Source: Agromyces badenianii (GTDB taxonomy: Bacteria; Actinomycetota; Actinomycetes; Actinomycetales; Microbacteriaceae). Taken from it: a stretch of DNA of 64,000 nucleotides. The stretch covers positions 310,001 through 374,000 of the forward strand of contig NZ_CP028913.1 in the NCBI RefSeq assembly GCF_003070885.1, given 5' to 3'. Positions 8,533-20,398 of the stretch are shown piece after piece. Every line of letters begins with the position of its first letter. The stretch's first letter is position 1. The notes beneath the pieces are model-generated. The model made no database searches. It was given only the letters and a program-made list of their open reading frames with translations, and had not been told where the DNA came from. The position numbers and the translations under genes were made by a program.

Positions 8533-9468
8533 TCAGGAGCGGGCGCAGCGGAAGCCGATGTGCGACGTCGCCGTGTCGTCGGACTGCGGTGAGCGGGCGG
8601 CGGGGCGGTAGCGCAGGCAGTAGTCGGGGGAGCACAGGTGCGAGCCGCCCTTGAGCACGCGGCGGGGAATGCGCGAGCCCGGTTCGGCGGATGCTGCGGC
8701 GAGCAGGTTCGGCCGCCGTTCGGCGTCGACCGCCTCCACGCCAGGCGGGGTGTGCCGGGCGGTGTAGAAGTCGGTGGTCCACTCCCACACGTTGCCGGTG
8801 ACGTCGAAGAGGCCGTAGCCGTTGGCCGGGAACGTCATCACGGGCGAGGTGCCGACCCAGCCCTCGGCACCCGTGTTGCGGTACGGGAACGAACCCTGCC
8901 ACCGGTTCACCATGAGCCGGCCGTCGGGGAACTCCTCGTCGCCCCACGCGAAGCGCGCGCCCTCGAGCCCGCCGCGGGCGGCGAACTCGAACTCGGCCTC
9001 GGTGGGCAGGCGCTTGCCGGCCCATTCGGCGTAGGCCGAGGCATCCTCGAAGCTCACCTGCACGACCGGGTGAGCGGGGCGGTCGGCGAGCGCGTCGACG
9101 GACGCCTCGGGGCCGAACGGATGCCGCCAGCTCGCGCCCGCACCCCAGCGCCACCACTGCCGCCACTCGCGCAGGTCGACGGGGCCCGACGTGGGCGTGA
9201 AGACGAGCCCGCCCGGCACGAGGTCGCCGGGGTCGGCACCCGGGAAGTCCGCCGGGTCGAGCGGCCGCTCGGCGACCGTGACGTACCCCGTCGCCTCGAC
9301 GAACGCGGCGAACTGCTCGTTCGTGACCGGGTGCACGTCGATCTGGAACGACGCGACCGTGCGCTCGTGCACGGGCGTCTCGTCGGCGTAGAACTCGGAC
9401 GAGCCCATGCGGAACGTGCCGCCCTCGACCCGGATCATGGGTGCGAGCTGGTCGAGACGGCCGGTCAT
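8533..9468 (-). CDS. Formylglycine-generating enzyme (sulfatase-modifying factor)
   Basis: A 311-residue copper oxygenase of the FGE/SUMF1 family, which converts a cysteine in sulfatases to formylglycine. The fold opens with GGTFRMGSSEFYADETPVH, followed by NVWEWTTDFY near residue 240 and the copper-binding cysteine pair CSPDYC near residue 288, with FRC at the end. Both catalytic cysteines are present, so the protein should be active. The ATG at 9468 lies two bases after the stop of aspS, so the two genes are very probably co-transcribed and translationally coupled. No sulfatase is encoded in the window. The physiological client is therefore unknown. Confidence 0.9.
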   Translation of the reverse strand: MTGRLDQLAPMIRVEGGTFRMGSSEFYADETPVHERTVASFQIDVHPVTNEQFAAFVEATGYVTVAERPLDPADFPGADPGDLVPGGLVFTPTSGPVDLREWRQWWRWGAGASWRHPFGPEASVDALADRPAHPVVQVSFEDASAYAEWAGKRLPTEAEFEFAARGGLEGARFAWGDEEFPDGRLMVNRWQGSFPYRNTGAEGWVGTSPVMTFPANGYGLFDVTGNVWEWTTDFYTARHTPPGVEAVDAERRPNLLAAASAEPGSRIPRRVLKGGSHLCSPDYCLRYRPAARSPQSDDTATSHIGFRCARS

Positions 9469-9470
9469 GG

Positions 9471-10814
<1,344 letters not shown>

Positions 10815-10903
10815 GATCGACCATCCTACCCGCGGGGGTTTCGCCGCTCGGCTGAATCAACGCTCGGCGGATTCAAAGGGTCTCGCTCTCTAGACTGGAA
10901 ACC

Positions 10904-11548
10904 GTGCCCGCCGAGCAGATCCATCTCGTGCGCCATGGCGAGGTGTTCAACCCCCAGGGCGTGCTCTACGGGCGACTCCCCGGCTACGGGCTCTCCGATC
11001 TCGGTCGTCGCATGGCGCAGGCCGCCGCAGACGACCTCGTCGCGCGCGACCGCCACGTGAGCGCGCTCATCTCCTCCCCGCTGCAGCGCACGCAGCAGTC
11101 GGCTGAGCCGATCGCCGCAGCATTCGACCTCGAACCGGTGCTCGACGAACGGGTGATCGAGCCTGAGAACCGCTTCGAGGGCAGGCGCATGCGCGGCCCC
11201 GACGGAGCGCTCCGCGACATCCGCAGCTGGCCCCTGCTCGTGAATCCGTGGGAGCCCAGCTGGGGCGAGCCGTTCCGCTCGATCGCCGACCGCATGCTCG
11301 CCGCGATCGGCGACGCCTGGCAGCAGACCGACGTCGGCGACGTCGTCATCGTCAGTCACCAGCTGCCGATCTGGATGGTGCACCGGCGGCTCGCTCGCCT
11401 GTCGCTCTCGCACGATCCCCGTCGTCGCCGCTGCGGGCTCTCGAGCATCACGACGCTCGAGCGTCGCGGCGATCGATTCGTCGAGGTCGGATACGTCGAC
11501 CCCGCGGCGGGGCTCGCGGCCGAGGCCACCGATGTAGGAGCAGTGTGA
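10904..11548 (+). CDS. Histidine phosphatase family protein (phosphoglycerate-mutase-like)
   Basis: A 214-residue phosphatase or mutase with the catalytic RHG motif in LVRHGEVFNP (residues 8-17) and the distal catalytic histidine in IVSHQLP near residue 149. Substrates in this superfamily range from sugar phosphates to nucleotides, so the substrate here is unknown. The start is GTG, with a TAGACT box at 10891-10896 seven nucleotides upstream. The stop overlaps the start of the TlpA gene by one base, so it is the first gene of the cytochrome c biogenesis operon. Any role in that process is inferred only from position. Confidence 0.85.
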   Translation: MPAEQIHLVRHGEVFNPQGVLYGRLPGYGLSDLGRRMAQAAADDLVARDRHVSALISSPLQRTQQSAEPIAAAFDLEPVLDERVIEPENRFEGRRMRGPDGALRDIRSWPLLVNPWEPSWGEPFRSIADRMLAAIGDAWQQTDVGDVVIVSHQLPIWMVHRRLARLSLSHDPRRRRCGLSSITTLERRGDRFVEVGYVDPAAGLAAEATDVGAV

Positions 11549-12141
11549 TGAGGATGCGTCGGTCGATGACCGCGGTGGTCGTGGCAGCGGCCCTGCTGTT
11601 GACGGGCTGCACGAGCGACCCGCTCGCCGATCAGTTCCGCGAGGGCAGCGGCAAGAACTACATCGCCGGCGACGGCACGATCACGGTGTACGACCTCGAC
11701 GGGCGCGGCGAGCCGATCGAGTTCTCGGGCGAGACCGTCGAGGGCGAGAGCTTCGACTCGGCGGATGCCGCAGGCAAGGTGCAGGTCGTCAACTTCTGGT
11801 ACGCGGGCTGTGCGCCGTGCCGGGTCGAGGCGCCGATACTGCAAGAGGTCTACGAGGCCGTCGACCCCGACGAGGTGAGCTTCGTCGGCGTGAACGTGCG
11901 CGACCAGGCCGGCACCGCTGCGCCATTCGAGCAGGACTACGGCATCACCTACCCGTCGGTGCTCGACGTCGCGAGCGGCGAGGCGCAGCTCGCGTTCGCC
12001 GGCCGAGTGCCGCCCGCCGCCGTGCCCACCACCATCGTGCTCGACCAGCAGGGCAAGGTGGCCGCACGCGTGCTCGGCCAGCTGAAAGACGCCTCGATCC
12101 TCGAGACGATCATCGACGACCTCCTCGCAGAGCAGGCGTAG
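11548..12141 (+). CDS. TlpA/ResA-family thiol-disulfide lipoprotein for cytochrome c maturation
   Basis: A 197-residue exported thioredoxin-like protein. The signal sequence ends in the lipobox LLTGC (Cys near residue 21), so it is anchored outside the membrane. The redox motif CAPC lies near residues 90-93 (FWYAGCAPCRVEAP). The cis-proline region AVPTT lies near residue 158. ResA-type proteins keep apocytochrome c cysteines reduced for haem attachment, with electrons supplied by the CcdA encoded next. The ATG at 11548 overlaps the phosphatase stop. Confidence 0.88.
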   Translation: MRMRRSMTAVVVAAALLLTGCTSDPLADQFREGSGKNYIAGDGTITVYDLDGRGEPIEFSGETVEGESFDSADAAGKVQVVNFWYAGCAPCRVEAPILQEVYEAVDPDEVSFVGVNVRDQAGTAAPFEQDYGITYPSVLDVASGEAQLAFAGRVPPAAVPTTIVLDQQGKVAARVLGQLKDASILETIIDDLLAEQA

Positions 12142-12144
12142 CGC

Positions 12145-12880
12145 ATGGGCGCGGGCGAGATCGTGTTGAACGGGCAGTTGCTCGCGGCGATGCCCATCGC
12201 CGTCGCCGCCGGTCTCGTCTCGTTCCTCTCGCCGTGCGTGCTGCCGCTCGTGCCGGGCTACCTCGGGTACCTCGGCGGGTTCACGGACGCCTCGGCAGAT
12301 GCCGCCACCGAGCGAAGCAACCGCCGCCGGCTGCTGCTCGGCGTGCTGCTCTTCATCACCGGCTTCACCGTGGTCTTCGTCACCTTCAACCTGGTCGCGG
12401 GCGTCGCCGGTGCGTGGCTCGCGCTGTACTCCGATCTCATCGTGCGCGTCGCCGGCGTGCTGCTGGTGATCATGGGGCTCGTCTTCATCGGCCAGTTCAC
12501 GTTCCTGCAGCGCACGATCAAGCCGTCGTGGCGGCCCGCGACCGGGCTTGCGGGGGCGCCCCTGCTCGGCATCGTGTTCGGCCTCGGCTGGACGCCGTGC
12601 ATCGGCCCGACCCTCGCGGTCGTGCTCGCGCTCAGCGCCGACTCCGCGTCGGCCGGCCGGGGTGTGCTGCTCGGCCTCGCGTACTGCGTCGGCCTCGGCA
12701 TCCCGTTCCTCCTCGTCGCCGCCGGCTTCGGCTGGGTGACGGGCTCGCTCGCCTTCCTCCGCCGCCACATCCGTGCGATCAACATCGCCGGCGGCGCGCT
12801 GCTGATCCTCATCGGCGTGCTCATGGTGTCGGGAATATGGTCCATCTGGATGTACGAACTGCAGGCGGTGATCACGGGTT

Positions 12881-12897
<17 letters not shown>
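12145..12897 (+). CDS. ccdA: CcdA-type cytochrome c biogenesis membrane protein
   Basis: A 250-residue polytopic protein that carries reducing equivalents across the membrane to ResA. Two membrane repeats carry the family's cysteine motifs: [17 protein letters not shown] near residues 32-48 and [11 protein letters not shown] near residues 150-160. These cysteines are the electron relay. Six TM helices are expected, as usual for the family. It lies three bases downstream of the TlpA gene, and its end overlaps the TTG start of resB by 17 bases. Confidence 0.9.
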
Positions 12898-14629
<1,732 letters not shown>

Positions 14630-14638
14630 GGTAGAACA

Positions 14639-15634
14639 GTGCAGTTGACGCTCGACGAGATCTCCATCCTCTGCGTGTACTCGGCAATGGTCGTGTACGC
14701 CATCGCGTTCATCGCGTTCTCGATCGACCTCGCGAAGCGATCCGCCGCCGCCACCGCGGCAGTGGATGCCTCGGCTCGCGTCGAGGCGAACGAGGCCGTC
14801 GCCGTGGGTGCGACGGGAGGCTCGCGCACCGCGGTCGCGGCGAAGCCCGCGGCATCCGTCGCCTACGGTCGTTCGCCGGCGCTGCGCGTGGGCGTCGCGA
14901 TGACCGTGCTCGCGTGGCTGCTGCACCTCACGGCCGACGTGCTGCGCGGCCTCGCCGCCGGGCGGGTGCCGTGGGCCAACATGTACGAGTTCGCCCTCAC
15001 CGGAACCCTCATCATCACCACGGTGTTCCTCATCGTGCTCGTCGTCTCCAAGCACGACCTGCGCTTCCTCGGCACCTTCATCACGGGCCTCGTGCTCGTG
15101 CTGCTCGGCGTCGCGGCGCTGAACTTCTACGTCAGCCCGGTGCCGCTGCCGCCGGCACTGCAGTCGGTGTGGCTCGTCATCCACGTGTTCGTCGCGAGCG
15201 CGTCGGTCGGTCTGTTCGCGCTCGGCTTCGCGCTCTCGGTCGTGCAGCTCATGCAGGCCCGCCGGGAGTCGATCGCGGCGACGGCGAAGGCGGCGAAGCT
15301 CACGTTCCTCGCGACGCTTCCCGACTCGGTCACGCTCGAGAACCTCGCCTACCGCATCAACATCATCGGCTTCATCCTCTGGACGTTCACGCTCATGGCC
15401 GGTTCGATCTGGGCCGAGAAGGCCTGGGGCCGCTACTGGGGCTGGGACACCAAGGAGGTGTGGACCTTCATCATCTGGGTGGTCTACGCCGGCTACATCC
15501 ATGCTCGCGCGACGCGCGGCTGGCGGGGCTCCCGCTCCGCGTGGCTCGCGATCATCGGCTTCTCGACGGTGCTGTTCAACTTCACCGTCGTGAACCTCTT
15601 CTTCAAGGGACTGCACGCCTACTCGGGTCTCTGA
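14639..15634 (+). CDS. ccsB: Cytochrome c biogenesis protein CcsB (CcsA family)
   Basis: A 331-residue integral membrane protein that binds haem and, with ResB, attaches it to apocytochrome c. The tryptophan-rich WWD-type motif WGRYWGWDTKEVW lies near residues 263-275, with histidines in nearby TM ends (LHLTADV, VIHVFVA, YIHARAT) available as haem ligands. An N-terminal TM, a polar linker (residues 35-75) and about seven more TMs follow. The start is GTG, nine bases after the resB stop. It is the last gene of the operon. Confidence 0.9.
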   Translation: MQLTLDEISILCVYSAMVVYAIAFIAFSIDLAKRSAAATAAVDASARVEANEAVAVGATGGSRTAVAAKPAASVAYGRSPALRVGVAMTVLAWLLHLTADVLRGLAAGRVPWANMYEFALTGTLIITTVFLIVLVVSKHDLRFLGTFITGLVLVLLGVAALNFYVSPVPLPPALQSVWLVIHVFVASASVGLFALGFALSVVQLMQARRESIAATAKAAKLTFLATLPDSVTLENLAYRINIIGFILWTFTLMAGSIWAEKAWGRYWGWDTKEVWTFIIWVVYAGYIHARATRGWRGSRSAWLAIIGFSTVLFNFTVVNLFFKGLHAYSGL

Positions 15635-15643
15635 TCGCCGGCT

Positions 15644-15680
15644 GACCCGGGGTTCGCCCGCCGACTCGGGGTTCGCCCGC
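15644..15680. repeat. Two 18-bp direct repeats in the leader of the LAL regulator
   Basis: GACCCGGGGTTCGCCCGC (15644-15661) recurs with one change at 15663-15680, a 19-bp period. The copies sit just after the ccsB stop and 36 bp before the LuxR-type gene. They could be paired binding sites or a simple tandem duplication. Confidence 0.6.
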
Positions 15681-15715
15681 TTGCGTCGTCGACCCGCCGA
15701 GGGCACGATCGAGCC

Positions 15716-18298
15716 ATGGGCAGAGACCTGCTCGAACGGGATCGCGAACTCGGCGAACTGCGCTCCGCGGCGTACGACGCCGCACTCGGGCGCGGCCGCG
15801 TGGTGCTGCTCCACGGTGAAGCGGGCATCGGCAAGACGAGCCTCGCGAACGCGCTTCGCGCGGATCCACCCGGCGGTGTGCGCGTGCTCCTCGGCTCCTG
15901 CGACGCGATGTCGACGCCGCGGCCGCTCGGGCCGTTGCGCGACCTCGCGGCGGAGGTCGGGCCGCGGCTGGGCGCGGCACTGCGAACGGGTGACCGCGAG
16001 GCGGTGCTCGACGCCCTCCGAGACGAGCTCTCGGATGCCTCGGGAACGGTGCTCATCGTCGAGGACGTGCACTGGGCCGACGAGGCGACGCTCGACGCGC
16101 TGCGGTTCCTCGCCCGCCGCATCGACGCCCTCCCCGCCCTCCTCGTTCTCACCTACCGCGACGAGCTCGACCGCGACCACCCGCTCGGCCGCCTGCTCGG
16201 CGACCTCGGCCACGGCGATCGGGTCGATCGCATCGCGCCGCGCCGTCTCTCCTCGGGCGCGGTCGGCGCGCTGACCGCCGGCAGCGGCCTCGACGCCGAC
16301 CGGGTCTTCGCGGCCACCGAGGGCAATCCCTATTTCGTCAGCGAACTCGTCGCCTCCGCCGACGAGACCGGAGTGCCCCCGACGGTGGTCGATGCGGTGA
16401 CCGGTCGGCTCCGGCGCCTCGACCCGTCGACGCAGGATCACGTCGAGCAACTCGCCGTCGTGCCGTCGACCGTCGACCGGGCACTGCTCGTGACCCTGGT
16501 TCCGGGATCCGAAGGCGCGTTGCGCGCGGCGGAGGAAGGCGGCCTGCTCGAAGTGCATCCCGAGGGCGTGCGGTTCCGTCACGAGTTGACTAGGCGGGCG
16601 ATCGTCGACGCGCTGCCGGCCTCGCGTCGCATCGAACTCGAGCGCCGGGTGCTCGGCGAGCTGCTCGCCTCGGGCGTCGCCGACCCGTCGAGGCTCGTGC
16701 ACCATGCCCTCGCCGCAGGAGACATCGACACGGTCGTCGCGTGGGCCCCGCGAGCCGCTCGCGACGCCGCGGCATCGGGTGCGCACCGGCAATCGGCCGC
16801 GCACTTCCATGCCGCGCTCGCCCACGCCGACCGGTACGGCCCGGCCGAGCTCGCCGAACTGCTGGAGGAGTTCGCGATCGAGGCGTACACGATCGGGTCG
16901 GCGCCCGACGCCGTGACCGCCCAGCGCCGGGCCGTCGAGTATCGCAGGCAGCTCGGCGATGCGCGGCGACTCGGGGCGAGCCTGCGCTGGCTCTCCCGCT
17001 TCCACTGGTTCGCCGGGCGCCGTGCCGATGCCGAGTCCGCCGCCCGCGAGGCATCCGCCGTGCTCGCCGACGCGGGCGACGAGAGCCTCTTCGCGATGGC
17101 GCTCAGCAACGAGGCGCAGCTCGCCCTGCTGGCGCACGATTCAGCTCGGGCCCTCGTCCTCGCCGGTCGCGCGATCACGATCGCGCGGGAGACCGGAGAT
17201 CGCCGGGTGCTCTCGCACGCCCTGAACAACCACGGCAGCGCGCTCATGTTCCGCGGTGCCGACGAGGGCATCGGCGAGCTCCTCGAAGCCGCAGAGGCTG
17301 CGCTGTCGGTCGACGACATCGAGGATGCCGCGCGCGCCTCCGTCAATCTCGTGTGGGCGCTGCTCGACGAGTACCGGCTCGACCTCGCCGAGGAGCACCT
17401 CGTGCGCGCGATCGAGCTCACCGAACGGTCGGAGTTCATCGGCTTCGTCGTCTACCAGCGCATGGAACAGGCCCGGCTCGACCTCGCCAGGGCTCGCTGG
17501 GACGACGCACTCGCCGTGGTGGAGCCGCCGCCCGAGCCGCCGCACGCTCGCTGCGTCGCGCTGACGGTCGCAGGTGCGGCGCACCTGCGGCGGGGCGACG
17601 GGGGAGTGGAGGAGGCGCTCGACGAGGCTCGACGTCTCGCCGACGAGCTCGGTGAGCTGCAGCGGCGCGCGCCGGTCGCCGCCGTGCGGGCGGAGGCCGC
17701 CCTGCTCAGCGGCGACCTCGATGCGGCTCGTGCGATCGTTCGGCCCGAGTTCGACGAGGCCGACCGCCGGGAGGCTCGCGCACTGCGCGCCGAGCTGGCG
17801 TATCTCTTGCGCCGTGCCGGCGACGAGGTCGACGTGGCGGCCGACGACCCGCATCCCTTCGCCGTGCAGGCCCGCGGCGAGTGGCGTCGGGCCGCCGAAC
17901 TGTGGCACACCGCAGGTGCGCCGTACCACGAGGCCGCGGCGCTCGCCGAGAGCCCCGATGACGTCGACCTCATCGACGCGCTCGCGATCCTCGACCGCAT
18001 CGGCGCGGTGCCGCTCGCCCGGCGCGTCAGGGCTGGGCTTCGCGAACGAGGCGCGCGGAGCATTCCGCGCGGGCCGTCGAGCCCGACCAGGCGCAACCCC
18101 GAGGGGCTCACCGACCGGCAGGTCGACGTGCTGCGGCTCCTCGCAGGCGGTCTGACGAACGCCGAGATCGCCGAGCGGCTCGTCGTGTCGGTGCGCACCG
18201 TCGACAGTCACGTCGCCGCGGTGCTCGCCAAGCTCGGGGTGTCGTCGCGTCAGGACGCGGTGCGCGCCGCCGGAGATCTCGGCCCGCCCTCCGCGTGA
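15716..18298 (+). CDS. LAL-type LuxR regulator (AAA ATPase + TPR-like region + HTH)
   Basis: An 860-residue regulator. The N-terminal AAA domain has Walker A GEAGIGKTS (about residues 34-42) and Walker B VLIVEDVHWAD (about 112-122). The middle 450 residues are alanine/leucine-rich helices in a TPR-like pattern. The C-terminus is a LuxR/GerE helix-turn-helix (LTDRQVDVLRLLAGGLTN, near residues 795-850). LAL proteins are ATP-dependent activators that sense ligands through the repeat region. No target is evident from the neighbours: cytochrome biogenesis lies upstream and an MFS gene two genes downstream on the other strand. It is monocistronic. Confidence 0.88.
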   Translation: MGRDLLERDRELGELRSAAYDAALGRGRVVLLHGEAGIGKTSLANALRADPPGGVRVLLGSCDAMSTPRPLGPLRDLAAEVGPRLGAALRTGDREAVLDALRDELSDASGTVLIVEDVHWADEATLDALRFLARRIDALPALLVLTYRDELDRDHPLGRLLGDLGHGDRVDRIAPRRLSSGAVGALTAGSGLDADRVFAATEGNPYFVSELVASADETGVPPTVVDAVTGRLRRLDPSTQDHVEQLAVVPSTVDRALLVTLVPGSEGALRAAEEGGLLEVHPEGVRFRHELTRRAIVDALPASRRIELERRVLGELLASGVADPSRLVHHALAAGDIDTVVAWAPRAARDAAASGAHRQSAAHFHAALAHADRYGPAELAELLEEFAIEAYTIGSAPDAVTAQRRAVEYRRQLGDARRLGASLRWLSRFHWFAGRRADAESAAREASAVLADAGDESLFAMALSNEAQLALLAHDSARALVLAGRAITIARETGDRRVLSHALNNHGSALMFRGADEGIGELLEAAEAALSVDDIEDAARASVNLVWALLDEYRLDLAEEHLVRAIELTERSEFIGFVVYQRMEQARLDLARARWDDALAVVEPPPEPPHARCVALTVAGAAHLRRGDGGVEEALDEARRLADELGELQRRAPVAAVRAEAALLSGDLDAARAIVRPEFDEADRREARALRAELAYLLRRAGDEVDVAADDPHPFAVQARGEWRRAAELWHTAGAPYHEAAALAESPDDVDLIDALAILDRIGAVPLARRVRAGLRERGARSIPRGPSSPTRRNPEGLTDRQVDVLRLLAGGLTNAEIAERLVVSVRTVDSHVAAVLAKLGVSSRQDAVRAAGDLGPPSA

Positions 18299-18381
18299 CC
18301 TCCGCGTTATGCCGGCGTGATCTCGGTAGTCCCGCCCGGTGATCTCGGTAGCGGTCGCCGATGATCCGGAGCGCGCTTCGA
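18294..18381. repeat. 22-bp-period array with core GTGATCTCGGTAG
   Basis: The core GTGATCTCGGTAG is exact at 18317-18329 and 18339-18351. Degenerate units one period to each side (gtgacctccg at 18295, atgatccgga at 18361) extend it to about four units of 22 bp. It lies between the LAL regulator and the 76-residue protein gene, where iterated operator sites would be plausible. Confidence 0.5.
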
Positions 18382-18435
18382 GCTGAGATGGTCTCACGGC
18401 CCGCAACCGACGGGTCGCACGGACAAAGGATCATC

Positions 18436-18666
18436 ATGAACACCGCACTCATCGCATCCGGGGCTTCGTCAGTCGGCCAGCGCCGGCACTCGACGCTCAT
18501 CGAGTGGATCGCCCGTCGCGCTGAGCTCTCCCGCGACGCGCGGACGCGCCGCGCCGAGCTGCGTCACAGTCGCGAGGAGCTGGCCGCGCTGCACGAGCGA
18601 CGCCAGGAGGCCGCCCGGCTGCGGGAGGAGCGGTTCCGCGAGGTCACCTTCGCCCGCCTCATGTGA
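18436..18666 (+). CDS. Small charged, probably coiled-coil protein of unknown function
   Basis: A 76-residue hypothetical protein. The ATG at 18436 follows a good ribosome-binding site (AAAGGA at 18425-18430). Residues 30-70 are dominated by R, E, A and L in a helical pattern (RRAELRHSREELAALHERR), suggesting a single amphipathic or coiled-coil helix. No signal peptide or TM is visible. It lies downstream of a 22-bp repeat array. The function is not recognisable. Confidence 0.6.
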   Translation: MNTALIASGASSVGQRRHSTLIEWIARRAELSRDARTRRAELRHSREELAALHERRQEAARLREERFREVTFARLM

Positions 18667-18734
18667 CGGGTCGGGCGAGGCATACGGCGACTCGCGCTCG
18701 TTCCCCGTGCCGTTGCTCCTCTGGTGACCCGGGC

Positions 18735-18761
18735 GGGAGCCGAGCTCAGGCCTCGGCTCCC
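18735..18761. terminator. Hairpin between convergent genes
   Basis: GGGAGCCGAG (18735-18744) pairs perfectly with CTCGGCTCCC (18752-18761), with a seven-base loop. The stop codon of the MFS gene lies in the loop. There is no T-run, so it probably acts as a bidirectional factor-dependent terminator or an mRNA 3' stabiliser. Confidence 0.6.
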
Positions 18762-19966
18762 ACCGGCCGGAAGGCCGCGCATGCCGTCGCGGCGATGAGC
18801 GCGGCGACGACGAGCAGCGCGAGGGCCAGCCACGGCAGCACCTCGACGCCCATCGCGTCGAGGGCGAGGCCGCCGAGGAACGCGCCGGCGGCGATCGAGC
18901 CGTTCCAGGTGGCGACGACCATCGACTGCGCGACGTCCGCCGCATCGCCCGCGATGCGGGCCGGGGCGGCCTGCAGCAGGGTCGGTGAGCTGCCGTAGGC
19001 GACGCCCCACGCGGCGAGGGCGAGGTAGACCGCGACGGGCTGGTCGGCGAAGAGTCCGATGGCGATCATCGCGAGGCCGAGCACGGTCGCCGCGAAGAGC
19101 ACCATCGACCGCAGCCGCCGGTCGACGAGCGCTCCTGCGCCGATCACGCCGGCGACGGCGAACAGCCCGAAGACGAGCAGCGCCAGGTCGAGGTGGCGAT
19201 CGATGCCGGACGCGACGGTGAGCGGGGCGACGTAGGTGTATGGCACGTTGTGGGCTAGCACGAAGAACGCGGTCGTGGCGAGCACGGCGGCGAGGCCGGG
19301 CAGCCGGAGCACCGACGACAGCGAGGGGCGCTGCCCGGAACGCTCGCCCGCGAACGAGGGGAGCGCCGCGGCGGCCCAGACGGCGAGACCGATGCCGACC
19401 ACGGCGATGACGCCGAACGCCGCGCGCCAGCCGATCGCGGCACCGAGGGTGGTCGCGATCGGCAGGCCGAAGGCGAACGCGAGCGGGGTGCCGACCATCG
19501 CGACCGAGAGCGCGCGTCCGGCGTGCTCGGGTTCGACGGTGCGCATCGCGTAGCCGGCTGCCATAGCCCACAGCAGCCCGGCGAGCATGCCGCCGAACAC
19601 GCGGGCGATGAGGATGACGGTGTAGGAATCGGCGATCGCGGTGATGCCGTTGACGAGGGCGAAGCCGATGACGAGGGCGACGAGCAGGGGCTTGCGCGGC
19701 AGGTTGCGGGTGACCGCCGTGAGCGGGATCACGGTGATCGCGGTGGTGACCGCGTAGATCGCCACGAGCTGGCCGATCTGCGATTCGGATGCCCCGAGGT
19801 CGGCACTCATCTGCGGCAGCAGCCCGGCCGGGAGGATCTCGGTGACGACCCCGGTGAACACGACGGCGGCGAGGGCGAGCAGTCCGTTCAGGGGGAGGCG
19901 TGCGCGAGCTCGGCGGGCGGCTGCGGGGATGGTCGGGGCGGACTGCTCGGTGATCGGTGAGGCCAT
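18746..19966 (-). CDS. MFS transporter (DHA1/AraJ-like drug or sugar efflux)
   Basis: A 406-residue major facilitator with about 12 TM helices. The motif after TM2 (AVTRNLPRKPLLVAL) and the overall pattern resemble AraJ/YdhP-type efflux proteins. The ATG at 19966 is the first start after the divergent operator region. A longer open frame upstream of it crosses the merR promoter and is not credible. It is divergently paired with a MerR regulator across an operator at 19981-20002, so it is probably the regulated efflux pump. The substrate is unknown. Confidence 0.85.
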   Translation of the reverse strand: MASPITEQSAPTIPAAARRARARLPLNGLLALAAVVFTGVVTEILPAGLLPQMSADLGASESQIGQLVAIYAVTTAITVIPLTAVTRNLPRKPLLVALVIGFALVNGITAIADSYTVILIARVFGGMLAGLLWAMAAGYAMRTVEPEHAGRALSVAMVGTPLAFAFGLPIATTLGAAIGWRAAFGVIAVVGIGLAVWAAAALPSFAGERSGQRPSLSSVLRLPGLAAVLATTAFFVLAHNVPYTYVAPLTVASGIDRHLDLALLVFGLFAVAGVIGAGALVDRRLRSMVLFAATVLGLAMIAIGLFADQPVAVYLALAAWGVAYGSSPTLLQAAPARIAGDAADVAQSMVVATWNGSIAAGAFLGGLALDAMGVEVLPWLALALLVVAALIAATACAAFRPVGAEA

Positions 19967-19980
19967 GTCGACAGTGTCGA

Positions 19981-20006
19981 ACCTTGACACTAGTGTGAAG
20001 GTCAAG
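19981..20006. promoter_or_regulatory. MerR-type operator/promoter shared by the MFS and merR genes
   Basis: The sequence from 19981 to 20002 is a near-perfect 22-bp palindrome (ACCTT..ACACTAGTGT..AAGGT; only positions 6 and 17 mismatch). On the minus strand it lies directly after a TTGACC -35 (20001-20006), filling an over-long (about 19-bp) spacer. That is the hallmark of MerR-activated promoters, here reading into the MFS gene. Confidence 0.75.
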
Positions 20007-20035
20007 CCAAGGGACGGCGACTCACAGGAGGCAGC

Positions 20036-20398
20036 ATGCGAATCGGTGAACTCTCGGCGCGCACGGGTGTGCCGACGCGCCTGCTGCGCTACTACGAGGA
20101 GCAGGGCCTCGTGAGCTCGACGCGGGAGCACAACGGGTACCGCGACTACGCCGAACCCGCGATCGAACGGGTCACGCAGGTGCGGGGGCTCATCGAGGCC
20201 GGCATCCCGACCGCGGTGATCCGCGACATGCTGCCGTGCCTCGCGAGCACGTCCGTCGTCGAGGCGCCCGTCATCCAGCGCGAGCTCGCCGAGACCCTCG
20301 CCGAACGCCGTGCCCAGCTCGAGCAGCGCATCGGATGCCTCACGAAGAACCGCGACGCGATCTCGAGCTACCTGGAGCGCGCCACCGTCACGGGGTGA
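20036..20398 (+). CDS. MerR-family transcriptional regulator
   Basis: A 120-residue regulator. The N-terminal winged helix (MRIGELSARTGVPTRLLRYY, residues 1-20) is typical of MerR, followed by the second HTH (YRDYAEPAIERVTQVRGLI) and a dimerisation coiled coil (residues 80-115). The ligand-binding tail is short, so the effector cannot be guessed. A strong ribosome-binding site (AGGAGG) precedes the ATG. It is divergent from the MFS gene across a MerR-type operator and overlaps the convergent menC gene by 11 bases. Confidence 0.9.
   Translation: MRIGELSARTGVPTRLLRYYEEQGLVSSTREHNGYRDYAEPAIERVTQVRGLIEAGIPTAVIRDMLPCLASTSVVEAPVIQRELAETLAERRAQLEQRIGCLTKNRDAISSYLERATVTG

Noticed and set aside
8533..9468. 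FGE as an inactive paralogue
   Set aside because: Both copper-binding cysteines (CSPDYC) are present, so loss of activity is not supported.
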